Assembly (NCBI GenBank): GCA_014155875.1 | Contig: JACEFZ010017624.1 | Location: forward strand, 408,305-472,304 | Reading direction: 5' to 3' | DNA: 64,000 nucleotides | Source of the DNA: Cepaea nemoralis | Taxonomy: Eukaryota; Mollusca; Gastropoda; Stylommatophora; Helicidae | Shown: in pieces, positions 11,148 to 24,600 of the stretch | How the letters are laid out: each line of letters begins with the position of its first letter | Position numbering within the stretch: position 1 is the first letter of the stretch | Translations under genes and position numbers: made by a program | The notes under the pieces: model-generated | What the model was told of the DNA's origin: nothing | The model's input: the letters and a program-made list of their open reading frames with translations, nothing else | The model's database searches: none

Positions 11148-11300
11148 GGCACTCTTCCGAATTGCGGTCCCAAATAGATCCGCAGTGAATAGGTCAGGGG
11201 TAAGGGTTAGGGTCAGTGTTTAGTTAACAACTAACCCTAACCCTTAACCCCTGACCTATTCACTGCGGAACTATTTGGGACCGGAATTCGGAAGAGTGCC
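11148..11300. mobile_element. Palindromic MITE, 153 bp, 8-bp TSD
   Basis: Flanked by GTAATTTT (11140-11147 and 11301-11308). The arms start GGCACTCTTCCGAATT and are near-complete inverted repeats (~65 bp each) around a short centre. The arms include telomere-like 'gtaagggttaggg' and its complement. An 8-bp TSD fits hAT- or Merlin-type transposition; the superfamily is not determined. Confidence 0.85.
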
Positions 11301-11447
11301 GTAATTTTAATATCAGTATATTTTCATTTTATGTTTTAATACAGAAAACAAAACGTTGGGGATAACTACATAACAGTAACAGTCAGTGTAGTCGACACAA
11401 TTAAATCCAACTGTAGCGCATTCAAATAATAATAATATAAATACACT

Positions 11448-11585
11448 CTGAAGTTGGAGTGGGTTTGTTTGATAGCGAGGGTCACTGTGAGTAGGTAAAG
11501 AAAGCTGCTAATCCATACATACAGTTCATACTAGAAGTAGTGTGTAAGGACTATGCTTGAGTTCAAAGCGAGAGAGCATAAATAA
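11448..11585 (+). mobile_element. SINE-1 fragment (3' half)
   Basis: 'ctgaagttggagtgggtttg', 'actagaagtagtgtgt' and 'gagttcaaagcgag' match the 3' half of SINE-1. Confidence 0.8.
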
Positions 11586-11684
11586 AAATATCTATGACAT
11601 TTAAGTATTGTAAAATTTTCACTATAATACTATAATGTGCACACACAAACACACACAAATACAAGACAAGTCCTGTAGATGGTA

Positions 11685-11800
11685 CCCTCAAATCTTGTAG
11701 GCCTGAGTGCACAGAGGAATAGGTCGCCATTCTTTCCCTCCCGTGGCGAATGGCGAGTGGAGATATCAAATTCTTGTTTGACCCGCTTATGTCATTAGCA
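11685..11800 (-). mobile_element. SINE-3 fragment
   Basis: 'cttgtaggcctgagtgcaca' and 'cgtggcgaatggcgagtgga' match the SINE-3 copies at 13115 and 46755. Confidence 0.65.
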
Positions 11801-12797
11801 GTGAAACCTCCAGACAATTACAGCAATGCACCCGTGACAGAAATATAGTGCTCTGCTTTACTGGTAGTCAGATGTCAAGGTAAAATTAAATTTCACAAGT
11901 ATACTTGGGAAGCTCAATACAGGAAGCCTATAAACGGGCGCTCTCCCGATGTTTATGCTTCACCTCAACACCGCAAGGTACAAGATGAGACGAGATGAGA
12001 TGACTGACCAAGTGGCTAGAATGCCTGGCTGCTCATAAGTTCATAAGTGATCCAGATATTTTACAATGTGAAATTCAAAATTTACTTGCTTTGGATGAAT
12101 ATAAGAGATCCCTAATATAATTTATAAATATGCATATGCTACAGAACTTGACATACCAAGAACAAAGGCTAGGGCAACAAAACCCAACAGAAATGTGGGC
12201 ATGCAGAGCCCATAAGCCCAGGAAAGTAATCTGCCTCTGGGAGGAGGAATCCAGAGAATAAGTCCAAACCTCAAGGTGTTGGTTCAAGTGGCACAGGACT
12301 AGAAAGCAGCCATCTGTGCGCTACAATGGATACTATGCACCACACATAGCAAACAACATTGTCTGCAGGAGAAGAAGATGAATCAATGGCAGCTGCTGCA
12401 TTCCACAAATCTGCACCCTGGCATCATCTATATATAGGTAAATAGTTGATCAGCTCTGCAACCAATAATGCAATTACAATTTCAAATAGTTGCCATTGGT
12501 AACACTAGACATACTCTAGTTTCCCTTTTCATGCAAGTTTTCATGTTAATTTTTTACTTAAAGAAATAGAATATTAGACAGGTAAACTACTGTTCATTGT
12601 GGTCAAATGTAGGGCTCCAATTAATCTTACACATACTTGAAGATGTGTTCTCAATGACAATCGTACATTGCAGCACATAAACTGAACATTGCTTGCTTTG
12701 AGAAAACACATATTTTACTGTTTATTGTTTAATTGTGGCTGAAAATTAACTCATCAGAAAAAAAATGGGAAAGTTACTTTCTGAATATAAAGGTCTT
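11801..12797. other. No gene recognised
   Basis: About 1 kb of AT-rich sequence without a convincing ORF or repeat signature. Confidence 0.4.
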
Positions 12798-13041
12798 AAA
12801 AACAGTCGAGAGGATCAACTTCATTGCACCAGGTTTGATCCCATATGGCTTGTCTCTTTCCTCAGGGCAGCCTGCCGAAAGCATCACACAAAGCACAAAC
12901 TCCATAGCTCCAGCAGCAACCTGTAGGGGTTCTCCAAGAACAATGCAATGCACTCATGAACCGAAAGACTTAGCCTGGAATCAAACCCACAACCTTCGTA
13001 GCACGAGGCAGACAGCTTGACCACTTCACCACGGAGACTCC
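12798..13041 (-). mobile_element. SINE-2, near full length
   Basis: On the minus strand the tRNA-like head reads 'ccgtggtgaagtggtcaagc' (A box), with B box 'gtgggtttgattcc'. The body ends with 'ggatcaaacctggtgcaatg' and a short tail. Confidence 0.85.
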
Positions 13042-13114
13042 CTACTGATTATAATAAAACGCCAATACCAAGCCCTGTAGCAGGAGCTAGCTGTGGCTGT
13101 GTGACGTGTTCGGA

Positions 13115-13262
13115 CCTTCACATTTTGTAGGCCTGGGTGCACGGAGAAATAAGTGGCCTGTCTTTTCCTCCTGTAGCGAATGATGAGAGCTAGAATTAAT
13201 CCTCATCTTACCATGCTCATGCTATTGTCAGTGCAGTGTCCTAACCATGACACCAACATACT
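13115..13262 (-). mobile_element. SINE-3 (tRNA-derived)
   Basis: The minus-strand head 'gttggtgtcatggttaggac' resembles a tRNA A box and D-arm. The body is shared with 46755-46908. Confidence 0.7.
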
Positions 13263-13840
13263 CGCATATGAATATAAGTGGGAGATGACATTGGGTGGAA
13301 AACAGTGTGCACCCTACTTGAGATCTTCCATGGGCTATTTTTCATAAAGATCTAATTTGCCAAGTCTCCAACCATCTGTTGAACTTTGGACCCTGCAATA
13401 GTATGTTTAAAATCCAGGTCTTTGATTTTGATTTCTATTTGGCATAGTTTTGGACATTATTTTATTTCTTTAAGTTTGTTTGAATACAATGTCTTAATTA
13501 GGTATATTGAAATGGGGAAGGAAAAGGAAGAAGTCATCTCAGCTTGTAAAGTTGCAATCTAGTGTCTATAAAATGCTTAGCATTTCTCACTCCCAGAGCA
13601 GCATTACCAGTACCTTACATCTTGCTTCGCAGCATTGTTGTTACCGCTAAATTAAGAAAGGTAAACAGGGCAAAGATCCATTCCGATGCCATCGTGACAT
13701 TGGGGATGGGATACCAGGCCCATGTTTCTGGACCAAATAGCACTGGATGAGAGTTGTGGTCAGTACCAGACTTCACCTCCCAGAACCTGTTCTGGAGCCC
13801 GCTTGATGAGGCTAGGTTGTCCCTGGAGCCATGTTGCCAG
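13263..13840. other. No gene recognised
   Basis: Short open frames only (e.g. 13562-13750, no domain). Confidence 0.4.
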
Positions 13841-13845
13841 TATCA

Positions 13846-13960
13846 CACCATCATCATCATCATGCATCTTGCCAGGTGGCATAGGCGTGCATGTCTCTAC
13901 ACAGATCTTAGTTCTTAGTGTTCTGGGGAATTTCATACAATCTTGGGAAGATCAGGAGAT
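13846..13960 (-). mobile_element. LINE-A 3'-terminal fragment
   Basis: A CATCATCATCAT tail followed by 'cttgccaggtggcataggcg' and 'catgtctctacacagatctt', as in other inverted LINE-A ends. It lies 450 bp upstream of FGD exon 1. Confidence 0.75.
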
Positions 13961-14407
13961 GGTTTCCTCTTATCTTCCACATTCTTATACCTCTGCCTTT
14001 GTCAGCAATTTCTGACTGTCAGGGCCAGCCCTGCTGTGATGGATACTCCCATCTCCACACGTTGCCTGCCAGAAAATGTTCCAGTGCCCATTGAATGAGG
14101 CTCTGTTGATCTTAGAACCACGTGGTCATGCCCTGAGAGAACTTGAACCAAGGACAAACAAGCCAGCAGACAAGCATACTGACCACCACTACCACAGATA
14201 TTTACAATAGACAAGCAGAAAATGTAATTGCACATTATGCTTTTGAAACCTTGTAACAATATGCTTTGCTTCAGCTTGCTTCCTTCTCTAACATTTAATC
14301 ACTGCTTTTATTTTAAATATTTCCCCTGCTGCCTTGAATTATTCCTGCTGCTTCCCATGTATGCCATTCATTGTCATGTATAAAACTTAATATCATACAA
14401 CTTCCAG
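13961..14407. other. Region upstream of FGD exon 1
   Basis: No promoter motif can be assigned. A pyrimidine-poor acceptor, 'acaacttccag', ends at 14407, so this is probably a 5' UTR intron. Confidence 0.4.
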
Positions 14408-15599
14408 GAGCAGTATGGCGTTAACTAGACCACAAATACCAGAGAAACCTCCCGTGGCAGCCAAACCAAGGCTCAAACCCCCTCTCCTGCCTCCAAAACC
14501 TGCTGCATCCCTATTCATATTGTCACCACCATCTGCAGCGAAGACATCCTCCACTAACAATAATGTGTCTAAATCCCAAAAGTTCTTTTCCAGATCTTCA
14601 GATACTAGTTCCTGTCTTCCAGAACATCCAGTTGAAGTTAAAGAAAAGTCGCCCACAATAGAAAATGCCCCAGCAAAGTTACTCAAACCTCCACCTCTTC
14701 CATCACTGCCTCCTCCAATTCAAAGAAAAGGACCAGCACACTCAGGCTCATTCACATTACCAGCCTCATTTAGAAACAGACATAATAATCAAGTCAGACT
14801 GCCCACATCTTCTACAATAAATTCTTTAACTTCTGTATCAGCTTCATCGTCAGTACCACCCAGTTCAAATAAACCTCTTCAAAGGAATGTCTTGCCACCA
14901 CTCACAGTAGCACATAAACCACAACTTCACGCAGTGTTACATAAACATCACACATTCTCAGAGAAACACAGCAGATCTGATCTTAGTAGTCTATCTGTTC
15001 AGCCTGTTGTGAAAGAAACACCACAGAGCTTACAAGAAAAGTTTATTTCCCCCAAGCTTGAATCTCAGAAGAGGAACGTTTCAAACGTGTCACCGCCTGT
15101 GCCGCCTAAACCTGCAGCATCTCAAAAACCTGCTTCCTTTCTGTCTGAACCTTCTCCTTCCGAGGCATTCCCTGGTGCTTTATCAAAATCATCCTCGCCA
15201 TCAAAAAGAGCAGTCATCCCAAACAGACTACCAGAAGGCAGCCACAAGCATTCTGTAGAAGTTGCTGAAGCCACAGGTAATTAGATTATAATTTGCTTCA
15301 AACACCTTGATCTTTCAGCATTCCAAATTCAAGCATTTATTAAAACTCTGGGTTATATTTGGGCAGCTGCATTATTCACAGAGCTACCAGCTGTGTTATT
15401 CACTGCGTGATCATGTGATAGTTGCTAGCTTAGATTGCAGTGTTTGTGCATGAATGCTCGTGTGTGTGTGTGCACGCATGCGTGTGTGTGTGTTTGGGTG
15501 GGTGGGTGCATTCATGTGTGTGTTTGTTCCACTCCCCCTGATATTTATAATTTATAAACAAATGTAGGAAAACAAATTATTAAAATAGTAGTCAAAGAG

Positions 15600-15631
<32 letters not shown>

Positions 15632-18600
15632 AAGAGAGTCACATTAATATGCTAAGAGACAACTTTCTGTAAACTTTAATTGCGAGTATGTTTTGAGCCA
15701 GAATAATTTAGTAAAGGCCAACTTACTGTTGTTAACATTTGTTACTCTATTTCCCAAGTATACATTTCTACCCATGCAGTCTACAATAAGATACTGGAAT
15801 GTGTTAAGGTGGACAGGGAGTAGTACAAATGTTGTTATTACCTAGTCATTGATAATCCAGTGGAATAATTAGTCTAGTAATGGGCATGAATAATGGATGC
15901 CGAAAATTAATGGTGTATCTGTCCTTCATTTCGCAATTGTTTGTGTTTTCCCTTGGTTATTAAGCTGCTTGCTGATCCTAACATTAAATTAACGAAATAA
16001 AATGCAACATGTTGTCAGTTTTTGTGTAATTATGTCAAGAAATTTATTTCTGCATCCATTTTAATTACTTGCATAATGTATACACAATGTTAGTTGCAGG
16101 ATATCCTTTACATGACATCACAGTCAAACCCTGCATTTGTTTGGCTATTTGTGATTTTTCTAGGCAATCTACGTTCAGTAGTTTGCCATTACTTTATAAA
16201 TGACTGACGCCCATCATCATCATCATGCGCCCTGCCAGCTGGCGTATGCGTTCATGGCTCTCCACAGATCGGGGTCCTTGGTGTTCTGGATCAACCATGC
16301 CATCGTCTCAATCCATCCAGCATAATTTCTCTTGGTCTGCCTCTGCCTTTTTTCCCCTCAATCTTCCAGTTGTCACAATATTCTCCAATGTGTCTCTTCT
16401 CATCACATGACTGAAGAAAGCTGTTTGTCTCTGTCTTATTGTTGTATATAATGTTCTAGTTTCATTAGCCTGTTTCAGGCAGTCGTTAGTTACTCTGGCA
16501 GTCCAAGGAATTTGCAACATTCGCCTCAAAAACCACATCCCTGTTGCTTATAAGTTCTTCCTAATTTGTTCATTTACATTCCAAGATTCACTGACATACA
16601 GCAAAACTGGTTCTACATAGCATTTCAGCACTCTCTTTCTTACATTCAGTGACAGTGACTTATTGCATAAGATACTCTTAATTTTCTGAAATGCGGAATT
16701 TGCCTGCCCTATTCTGCTCCTAATCTCTGTTGTACACTTTCCATCTGATGTTATAAATGTCCCTAGGTATCTACAATTATCCACTTGGTTAAGAATTTTT
16801 CCTTCTATTTCTATGTCACATTTTGGTGTCACCATTTTCTTTATCACCATTGTTACTGTTTTCTTGATATTCAAGGAGAGTCCTTTCTTTGCACTCTCTG
16901 TTACTACAATGTCCAATGACGCCCATACCATTGTGAACATCAGTGCAAGGCAGTCTGCTTTCAAATCGCCTGCTGCTGAATTAGATGTTAGTATATGGGA
17001 TTGTGAAACTGTTCACTGCCCCTAGGCCACAGATCCTAAGCAATGTGTATCATGTATATACGAGGGCTATTCCAAAATCAACCGCCGATTGGCTGGTAGA
17101 AATAAACTGGTTGACTAATGAATGAGCTGATAAACTAGCTGGCTCTGCACCCCCTGTAGATGGCCAGCCCATGGATCGTGCCGATGTTATTAATGTCCTC
17201 AAAGATATGGCGAGAACAGAGGACTTTGACGTCAGTGAATCCACATCGCTGTCCAGGATGAAAAACTTGGGAGTAAGAATTGGCTGGCCAGACACGAGAG
17301 GTACATCAGGAAAACGAGGTGCCTCGTCAACCAACACAGAACTGGCACTATTAGCCACCGGACGCTGATGCATATACTGGGGGGAGGATCTGAGCACCTA
17401 TGGACCTGTCCGGAGTGCAATGAAGATACCCCAACTGATAACTGATAACTGATAATAAACTGGTTGCCTTAGCAAAACCATTCATTGCTTGCATCATTCA
17501 GCAGTCATTTAGCTCACTACACATCAACCTTCAGTCGAGAACGAATAAACATGGACACTGTTATTGCCTTTCCTGCCAGCTGTGAAATTCGTGGCATGAT
17601 TTGTTTTCTTCAAGCAGAAGGTCAAAATGTGGCCGAGATTCATTGTCAATTGTGTCTTGTGAATGGTGATTTATGAGTGACAGTCCTGTGAGGGATAGGT
17701 TGATTCAGTGCTGAAGGATAATATATTACCAAATGTGACGTCCTATTTAGACAATAGCTCAATATATCACCTTACTGTGGTTATCGTGTTATTTGTTTTG
17801 TTTCGTGGTATCTTCCACAATTTACAATCTCAGTGAACAGAAATGTACATAATAATACTTGTTTGTTTGATTGTGAACCATGTTTGGTCCAAACCTACTT
17901 TTTTGTCTGGCACTGAATCAGTTAATACTACATTATGCTTGTCATAGTTGTAGTATATCAGTGTTTCCATCTGGAGCAGAATCAGATGAGATGATTTGGT
18001 CAACACTCCACACGACTCATACAACAGAACTTCTTTAGGATGTAGAGGTCCGTATAACCTTGCAGGCTTAAGTATTAGGAATGAATACTCAACAAACTGT
18101 AAAAGTATCATGGCTAGTATCCTGTATCATCCAGGCAATGAATACTAAACAAACTGAAAGTATCATGGCTAGTATCCTTTATCATCAAGGCAATGAATAC
18201 TCAACAAACTGTAAAAGTAGCATGGTTAGTATCCTTTATTATCAAGGCAATGAATACTCAACAAACTGTGAAAGTATCATGGCTAGTATCCTTTATCATC
18301 AAGGCAATGAATACTCAACAAACTGAAAGTATCATAGGTAGTATCCTTTATCATTCAGGCAATGAATACTCAGCAAACTGAAAGTATCATGGTTAGTATC
18401 CGTTATCATCAAGGCAATGAATACTCAACAAACTGTGAAAGTATCATGGCTCGTATCCTTTATCATCAAGGCAATGAATACTCAACAAACTGAAAGTATC
18501 ATGGCTAGTATCCTCTATCCCCGGGAAGGTTAACCCGGTCAACAAATGCCCGCAGAAGTCGGATGTGTCGGCCTAACGGCGCAAGAACGCAGCTCTGCTG

Positions 18601-21600
18601 TAAACAGGCACAACGCAGTCACATCCGAAAAAAATCTCCGGATGAACGCAGAAGAAGAAGTATCCTCTATAATCAAGACAGTGGTCTGGGTTTGGATCCT
18701 TACAACTGTCATAATTGTGTACTCAGTGAGTACCCCTCTAGGACTGATCCAACAGTGAAGTGAAGACAGCTGCCAGAGAAGGGATGTGACCAAACATAAT
18801 GATGACCTTCCATTTCACATCTACTGCAGCATCTGCATGCTATCACCTGTGCCATGCTCTCATGCTGTCTTGTTTGCCAGGCAGACACCTGCTAGAGAAG
18901 TCTGTGAAATTAAATGTCTGCCCCAAGACACCTGCTAGAGAAGTCCATGAAATTAATTGTCTGCCCTTTACACACCTGCTAGAGAAGTCTGTGAAATTAA
19001 TTGTCTGCCCCCAAGACACCTGCTAGAGAGGTCCATGAAATTAATTAGTTAGTTAGTTAGTCGACAGATCATCCTCGTTGCACATCGAACCATTCAGTCC
19101 ATAAGTGCTCGGATCACCTCCTCAGCAAATCCCTGCAGCGTGTAGTGGCTAACGACGCCAGTTCTGTGTTGGTTTATCAATCTTCTTTGGCTTCCTGCGT
19201 AGTGTTCTTGTTTGGCCACCCCTCTTTTAATTTGCTACTCTCGCAGTCTGGCCATTGTTGTAGATTCACAGTCATCACTTGGTTCTCGCAAAAGTCTCAC
19301 TTCTCGTAGAGCATTCAGAATGTCAGCCTGGTCCATGGCGCGTCCGCCCTCCACAGTAGCCTCACCTGCGAGCTTGTCAGCCCGCGCATTCCCTTGTACT
19401 CTGCATGCCCTGGCACGAAGATGAAACTAATCTTTGCCAGCCGAGACCGCTTCAGAGGCAGCAACCATTCTCTTCGGATCGACCCCTCCTCTATCCTCTT
19501 GATCATGTTCATTGAGTCGCTAAGGAAACAAGCCCTAGTGAATGTCTGTGTCTCGAGCCATGTTATTGCTTTACTTACTGCCATGACTTCCATGGTCAGG
19601 CTACTTGTGGTTTCAGTGAAAGCACCAGAGTCCTCCTTCACAATTCTCCCTCCGGCCCGAGCTGTAAAGGCCCATGAGCTTCTCACATGTCGGACGACCG
19701 ACCCATCTGTGTAGATGACCGCGTCACCGTCTAGCGAATTCTTGAAAATCAACGCTTGTACTTCAGCCTCAACAGCAGCCGGATTTTCTTGTCTGCATTT
19801 TCTATCTAGTTGGATGCAAACTGAAAAGGATGTGCAGAAGTCTGTTGGCACTTGCACCCACTCCTCGCCAGGTTCTAAGTCCTCAAGTGAACACACCTGT
19901 TGAAGAATGTCTTCGGCTTGACCCATCCACGACCGTCCTCTTTCTAACCTGCTGCCCTTCACCTTCCTAATTTCACTATGCAGTGGATGTTGTGTGTTTG
20001 CGTTAATTCTGAGGTAGGCGCGTGCCCTGCAAACTTGTATTCTCTCTTCAATGGTTGGAAAATCAAGAAGGTAGCGCATCGCCCTGCATGCTGTATCTCT
20101 TGTACATCCAAGAATAATGCGCATAGCTTCATTCTGTATCCTTTCCATCCTTTCTATCTGCTTATGGCTGAGAGTCAGGATTGCCATTGCATACTCCAAA
20201 ACAGACATAACCAGCCCCTCGTACAGAAGACATAGATGGCGCTGCTCACAGTTTGCTGCCGCCATCACCCGCATCGCTGCCAAACCCCGCTTGGCCTTTG
20301 TTATCACCTGGTCTATGTGCACATTATAAGCAAGGCTTCGATCAAAACGTATCCCCAGGTAATTCATTGCCTGCGTTCTTTCCACCGTCTCTGAACACAG
20401 CATTACAGTTGGTGTTGGATTGTTGACAATATGATTATTCAACGAGAACCAAGTCACTGTTGCCATTGATGGGTTGACCATTGCCCCAGCTTCATCACAC
20501 CAAGTACTTATGCGATTGAGTTCGGTTTGTAGTTCCACAGCAACCTCCTCTCTATCCTTACCCTGACGATACACTAACACATCATCGGCATATGACAATG
20601 TCCTGCCAGGTCCAGTGATCTGCTCACTGGTGATTCTCACTGTGTAGGCATTGAACAGTACCGGAGATAATGGTGATCCCTGTGGTAGGCCAGGATATAT
20701 TGTTGTTGGTTCCGAAGTCCAACTGCCACATCTAAAAACTACTTTCCGTTGGAAGAGGGCTGCAGCGATCCAACTAAGGAGGAATGGACTTACGTTTAGT
20801 TCAAGAAGCTGAAACATTAAAAAATCCAGTGGTACTCTGTTGTATGCGTCCTCAAGATCAATCGCTGCAGCAACGGTTTCAGTGCCTGAGTGGAAACCTT
20901 CATAGACATCATGGGCAAAGACTGCTGCATTGGTCCAGGTTTCTCTTTTTGGACGGTACCCACCCAGGGTAGGTGGGAAAACACCTTGTCTCTCTAGTTG
21001 GCTTGATATTTTCCTGGCAATTACCTTCTCCAGCAGCTTGCCTATTGTATTCTGCATGGTTATAATTCGATATCCCTGAATTTTTTTGTGGTCTTTGTCA
21101 GGCTTCGGCAAGGGAATCAGATAGCTGTGTAACCATTCCTCCTTGATGCTAGCACTCCCTATACTGTTGTTGTACATGTCTGCTAGTTTCTCTAGCTCAT
21201 TGTCGGTACACCTATTTATGTCGTTGTATCTTATGCCATCAGGACCTGGAGCACTGTTTTTTTGATCGTCGAAGCACAGCCTTGATTTCTTTCACTGTCA
21301 CTGTGTCTTCATCCGAAGTGTTCTGGGCCTTGCATCTGTCTGAGGTGACCTCCTTGGCCAGATTTCGGCCTCCCATGTCTGTCTGGTTGCTCTGCTCAAG
21401 GTAGCGTTCAAAGAGGGCTTTGCCCTTGTCCTCGTCAGTCCTCTGCCAGATGAGGTCAGCACCTTGGAAGTCAGAAATGCTCTTATTCTTGACTACACCA
21501 CTCATGCTTTTATGTAGTCACCAGAACAATTTCAGTGACTTGTCTGTGCTTACTCTTTGACACACCTCTGCCCATTTTTCGCTTTTAACCACCTTGACCA

Positions 21601-24600
21601 GTTTTTTGAAATAGCTTACTTTTGTGTGCATCTCTCTTTCTAAGTGCAAGCTGGGACTAGGATGACCAGCTCTGCTCTTCTTGGCATTTTGCCATCTCCT
21701 TACAGCACTACGCTTATCCACCCAAGCCTTCTCCACCTCGAAACTCCACCACGGTGGCTGCTCCCAGCTTTTTTTCCTGCCCTGAAACGTTCTGCGCTTG
21801 TCACGTCTTATTTTACTCACCACATCTTGCCCTGTACTGTCATACTGGAACGTCTTTACCTTTAGCTTGTGCTGCCTGGTTCTGCCTTTCTCCACCAATA
21901 TGCTGCAAGGGTGGTGGTTGCTGCCATGGTGTCCTAGGACACCCCATCTACACACTGTAGTGAGTGAAGGTGAAACTAGCGCCAGATCAATAGCACTGTC
22001 CTCATCGCCTGGACGGCTTGCTGTCCTGGTGACACAGCCACTGTTGATACAAACCAGGTCGCTGGTTTCCAGTGCAGTCTCGAGCTCCTCCCCTTGTGTA
22101 TTGGAGGAAGTGTTGGATGAAATTAATTGTCTGCCCCCAAGACACCCACTAGAGAAGTCTATGAAATTAATTGTCTGCCCCCAAGACACCTGCTAGAGAG
22201 GTCCATGAAATTAATTGTCTGCCCCCAAGACACCTGCTAGAGAGGTCCATGAAATTAATTGTCTGCCCCCAAGACACCTGCTAGAGAGGTCCATGAAATT
22301 AATTGTCTGCCCCCGAGACACCTGCTAGAGAGGTCCATGAAATTAATTGTCTGCCCCCAAGACACCTGCTAGAGAGGTCCATGAAATTAATTGTCTGCCC
22401 CCAAGACACCCACTAGAGAAGTCTATGAAATTAATTGTCTGCCCCCAAGACACCTGCTAGAGAGGTCCATGAAATTAATTGTCTGCCCCCAAGACACCTG
22501 CTAGAGAGGTCCATGAAATTAATTGTCTGCCCCCAAGACACCCACTAGAGAAGTCTATGAAATTAATTGTCTGCCCCCGAGACACCTGCTAGAGAAGTCT
22601 ATGAAATTAATTGTCTGCCCCTGAGACACCTGCTAGAGAAGTCCATGAAATTAATTGTCTGCCCCCAAGACACCTGCCGGAGAAGTCTATAAAATTAATT
22701 GTCTGCCATCAAGACACCTGCTAGAGAAGTCCATGAAATTCATTGTCTGTTTCAAGACACCTGCTAGAGAAATTTGAAATTAATTGTAAATTTGCTGTCC
22801 AAGGTAAACATCATATAACCTCCTAATAAACCAAACAGTAGTGCTGAAATAAACAGTTCATTTTCAGAAGCAGTTGGGTAACAGTTTAATTACAAGGTTT
22901 CCCTATTGTTATTTTGAATAGTAAAACACAAACAATATAGCTAGCTAACTGGCATCTTGCCGTCTTGGCAGACTATAGTTTGCTGTGTCACAACAGGTTT
23001 ATAATACAGTAGTATGCACCTGACGAGATGCAGCAACATATTGTTTGTGTCTTCGTTATTCGAACTTTAATAACACTGGGAGTCTCCATGGTGAAGTGGT
23101 TATGCCGCTTGCCTTGTACTGTCAAGGTTCTGGGTTCAGTTTCAGGCCAAATTTGGTTAACGAGTGCAGTTTTTTCATACTCCTGGGGATCGTCACTGGA
23201 GCTACAGAGTTTGTGCTTAGTGTGATGCTTTTGGCAGGATGCCCTGCGGAAAGAGGCAGAGCCATATGGGATAAAAGCCAGTGCAATGAAGTTGATCCTC
23301 TTCCCTGTTGAACCCTTTGTTAAACTGTAGTGACAGTGTACTAGTGATGACTTCAGTGTGTAAGCATCCAAGAATAAATAATATCATTGTTTTATACACA
23401 TGTCCTTGTCCGTGTATTTACATATCAGTACATTTTTGCTAACGTTTTTGTTGTTGATAGATACCAAGGCTGTGACTGGGAAGAAAGCAGGCGTTCCTCC
23501 ACCAATTCCTAAGAATCCTCCCCGTGCTGGAGTCGTAAGGAAATCTAGAAGTGTAAACACTAAGGTCGCCCAAGCAGCTGAGACAACATCAGTTTTAGAA
23601 GATCACCATCAAGATCCCCAGTCTGTGTTCCCCTCCTGTGGTAGTGCAGGTGACAGCGGAGGGAAGACGGTCGTTGGTGATCTGACACATTCTCCCAGAG
23701 TCGACAGTCAACAGAGCACCAGAGAGAAGGTTCAGAAGCTTCTACAGAGACATCAGCACACGTTTACTTCTGCAAGTGATAGAAACAACAAACTTACACG
23801 TGCTTTTGGTACTAATCAAAAGCCAGAACCTTTAAAAACCAGTGTTACAGATAGTCCATCCAGTGTCCAGAAGACTACAACACCTCCAAAGCCTAGACTG
23901 AGATCTGGCTCTGCTGTGCAGTCATCTTCATCACGTGATCCAGACATAACCTCTAAGAAGTTCACAGGAGGGAACAGTAGCCGATTTGGTCAGAACAAGG
24001 CGAACCAGACTTCTTCAGCACAGAATACCAAGCTAAGTGTCAGCATTGGAAGACAGCCTGAATTAGGCTACATAGAGGTGTGTCGAGGTGATACAGATGT
24101 TGATCAACGCTCACATTCCACAGGCGGAACTCTAGATCGTGGGCTTGACAAACGCAGGCAGTCACAAAACACTGTAGAGGTAAATAATCAGAGTGGTAGA
24201 GTACCAAGGGAATTGGCCAGCAGAGCATTTCCTCAGTGTTATGCTGAACATGAAGCTTCTGATGGTTTCTCAGGTCTGCTCAGAGATGGACCAGAAGAAA
24301 CTTGTGATATGCTCAAAGAGATTGAGGAACTGCTGAAGAATAAACTTGGAAGTTTGCAGTTTGACATAGAAAAAGATACAGAAGCCACTAGAGTTTCCAC
24401 TGATGATTCCCACAGACGGAACTCTGATCAAGGCCATGTGACTACTGGAGTAATATCAGGTGTGGAAACTGTTTCTAAAGCCAGCTTGAGTGACTCCTCT
24501 TCCTCTAGTCCTCCAAGGTTAGCACAACAATCTGGTGAATGTAGCACCATAAGAAACATTCAGTCAGTAGAAAGAGCTCATGATAGATCTACTTCCCACT

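Larger units (their letters stand above)
19047..22116 (-). mobile_element. LINE-B: RNase H-bearing non-LTR retrotransposon, 5' truncated, 3070 bp
   Basis: Flanked by the 12-bp TSD ATGAAATTAATT (19035-19046 and 22117-22128), inside the 44-bp satellite. The 3' tail is (CTAA)n on the minus strand. It contains the endonuclease C-terminus, a complete RT and RNase H. The I-group clade is inferred from the RT + RNase H layout. Confidence 0.93.

Noticed and set aside
14393..14686. Minus-strand 97-codon frame opposite exon 1
   Set aside because: Shadow of the Pro-rich coding strand.
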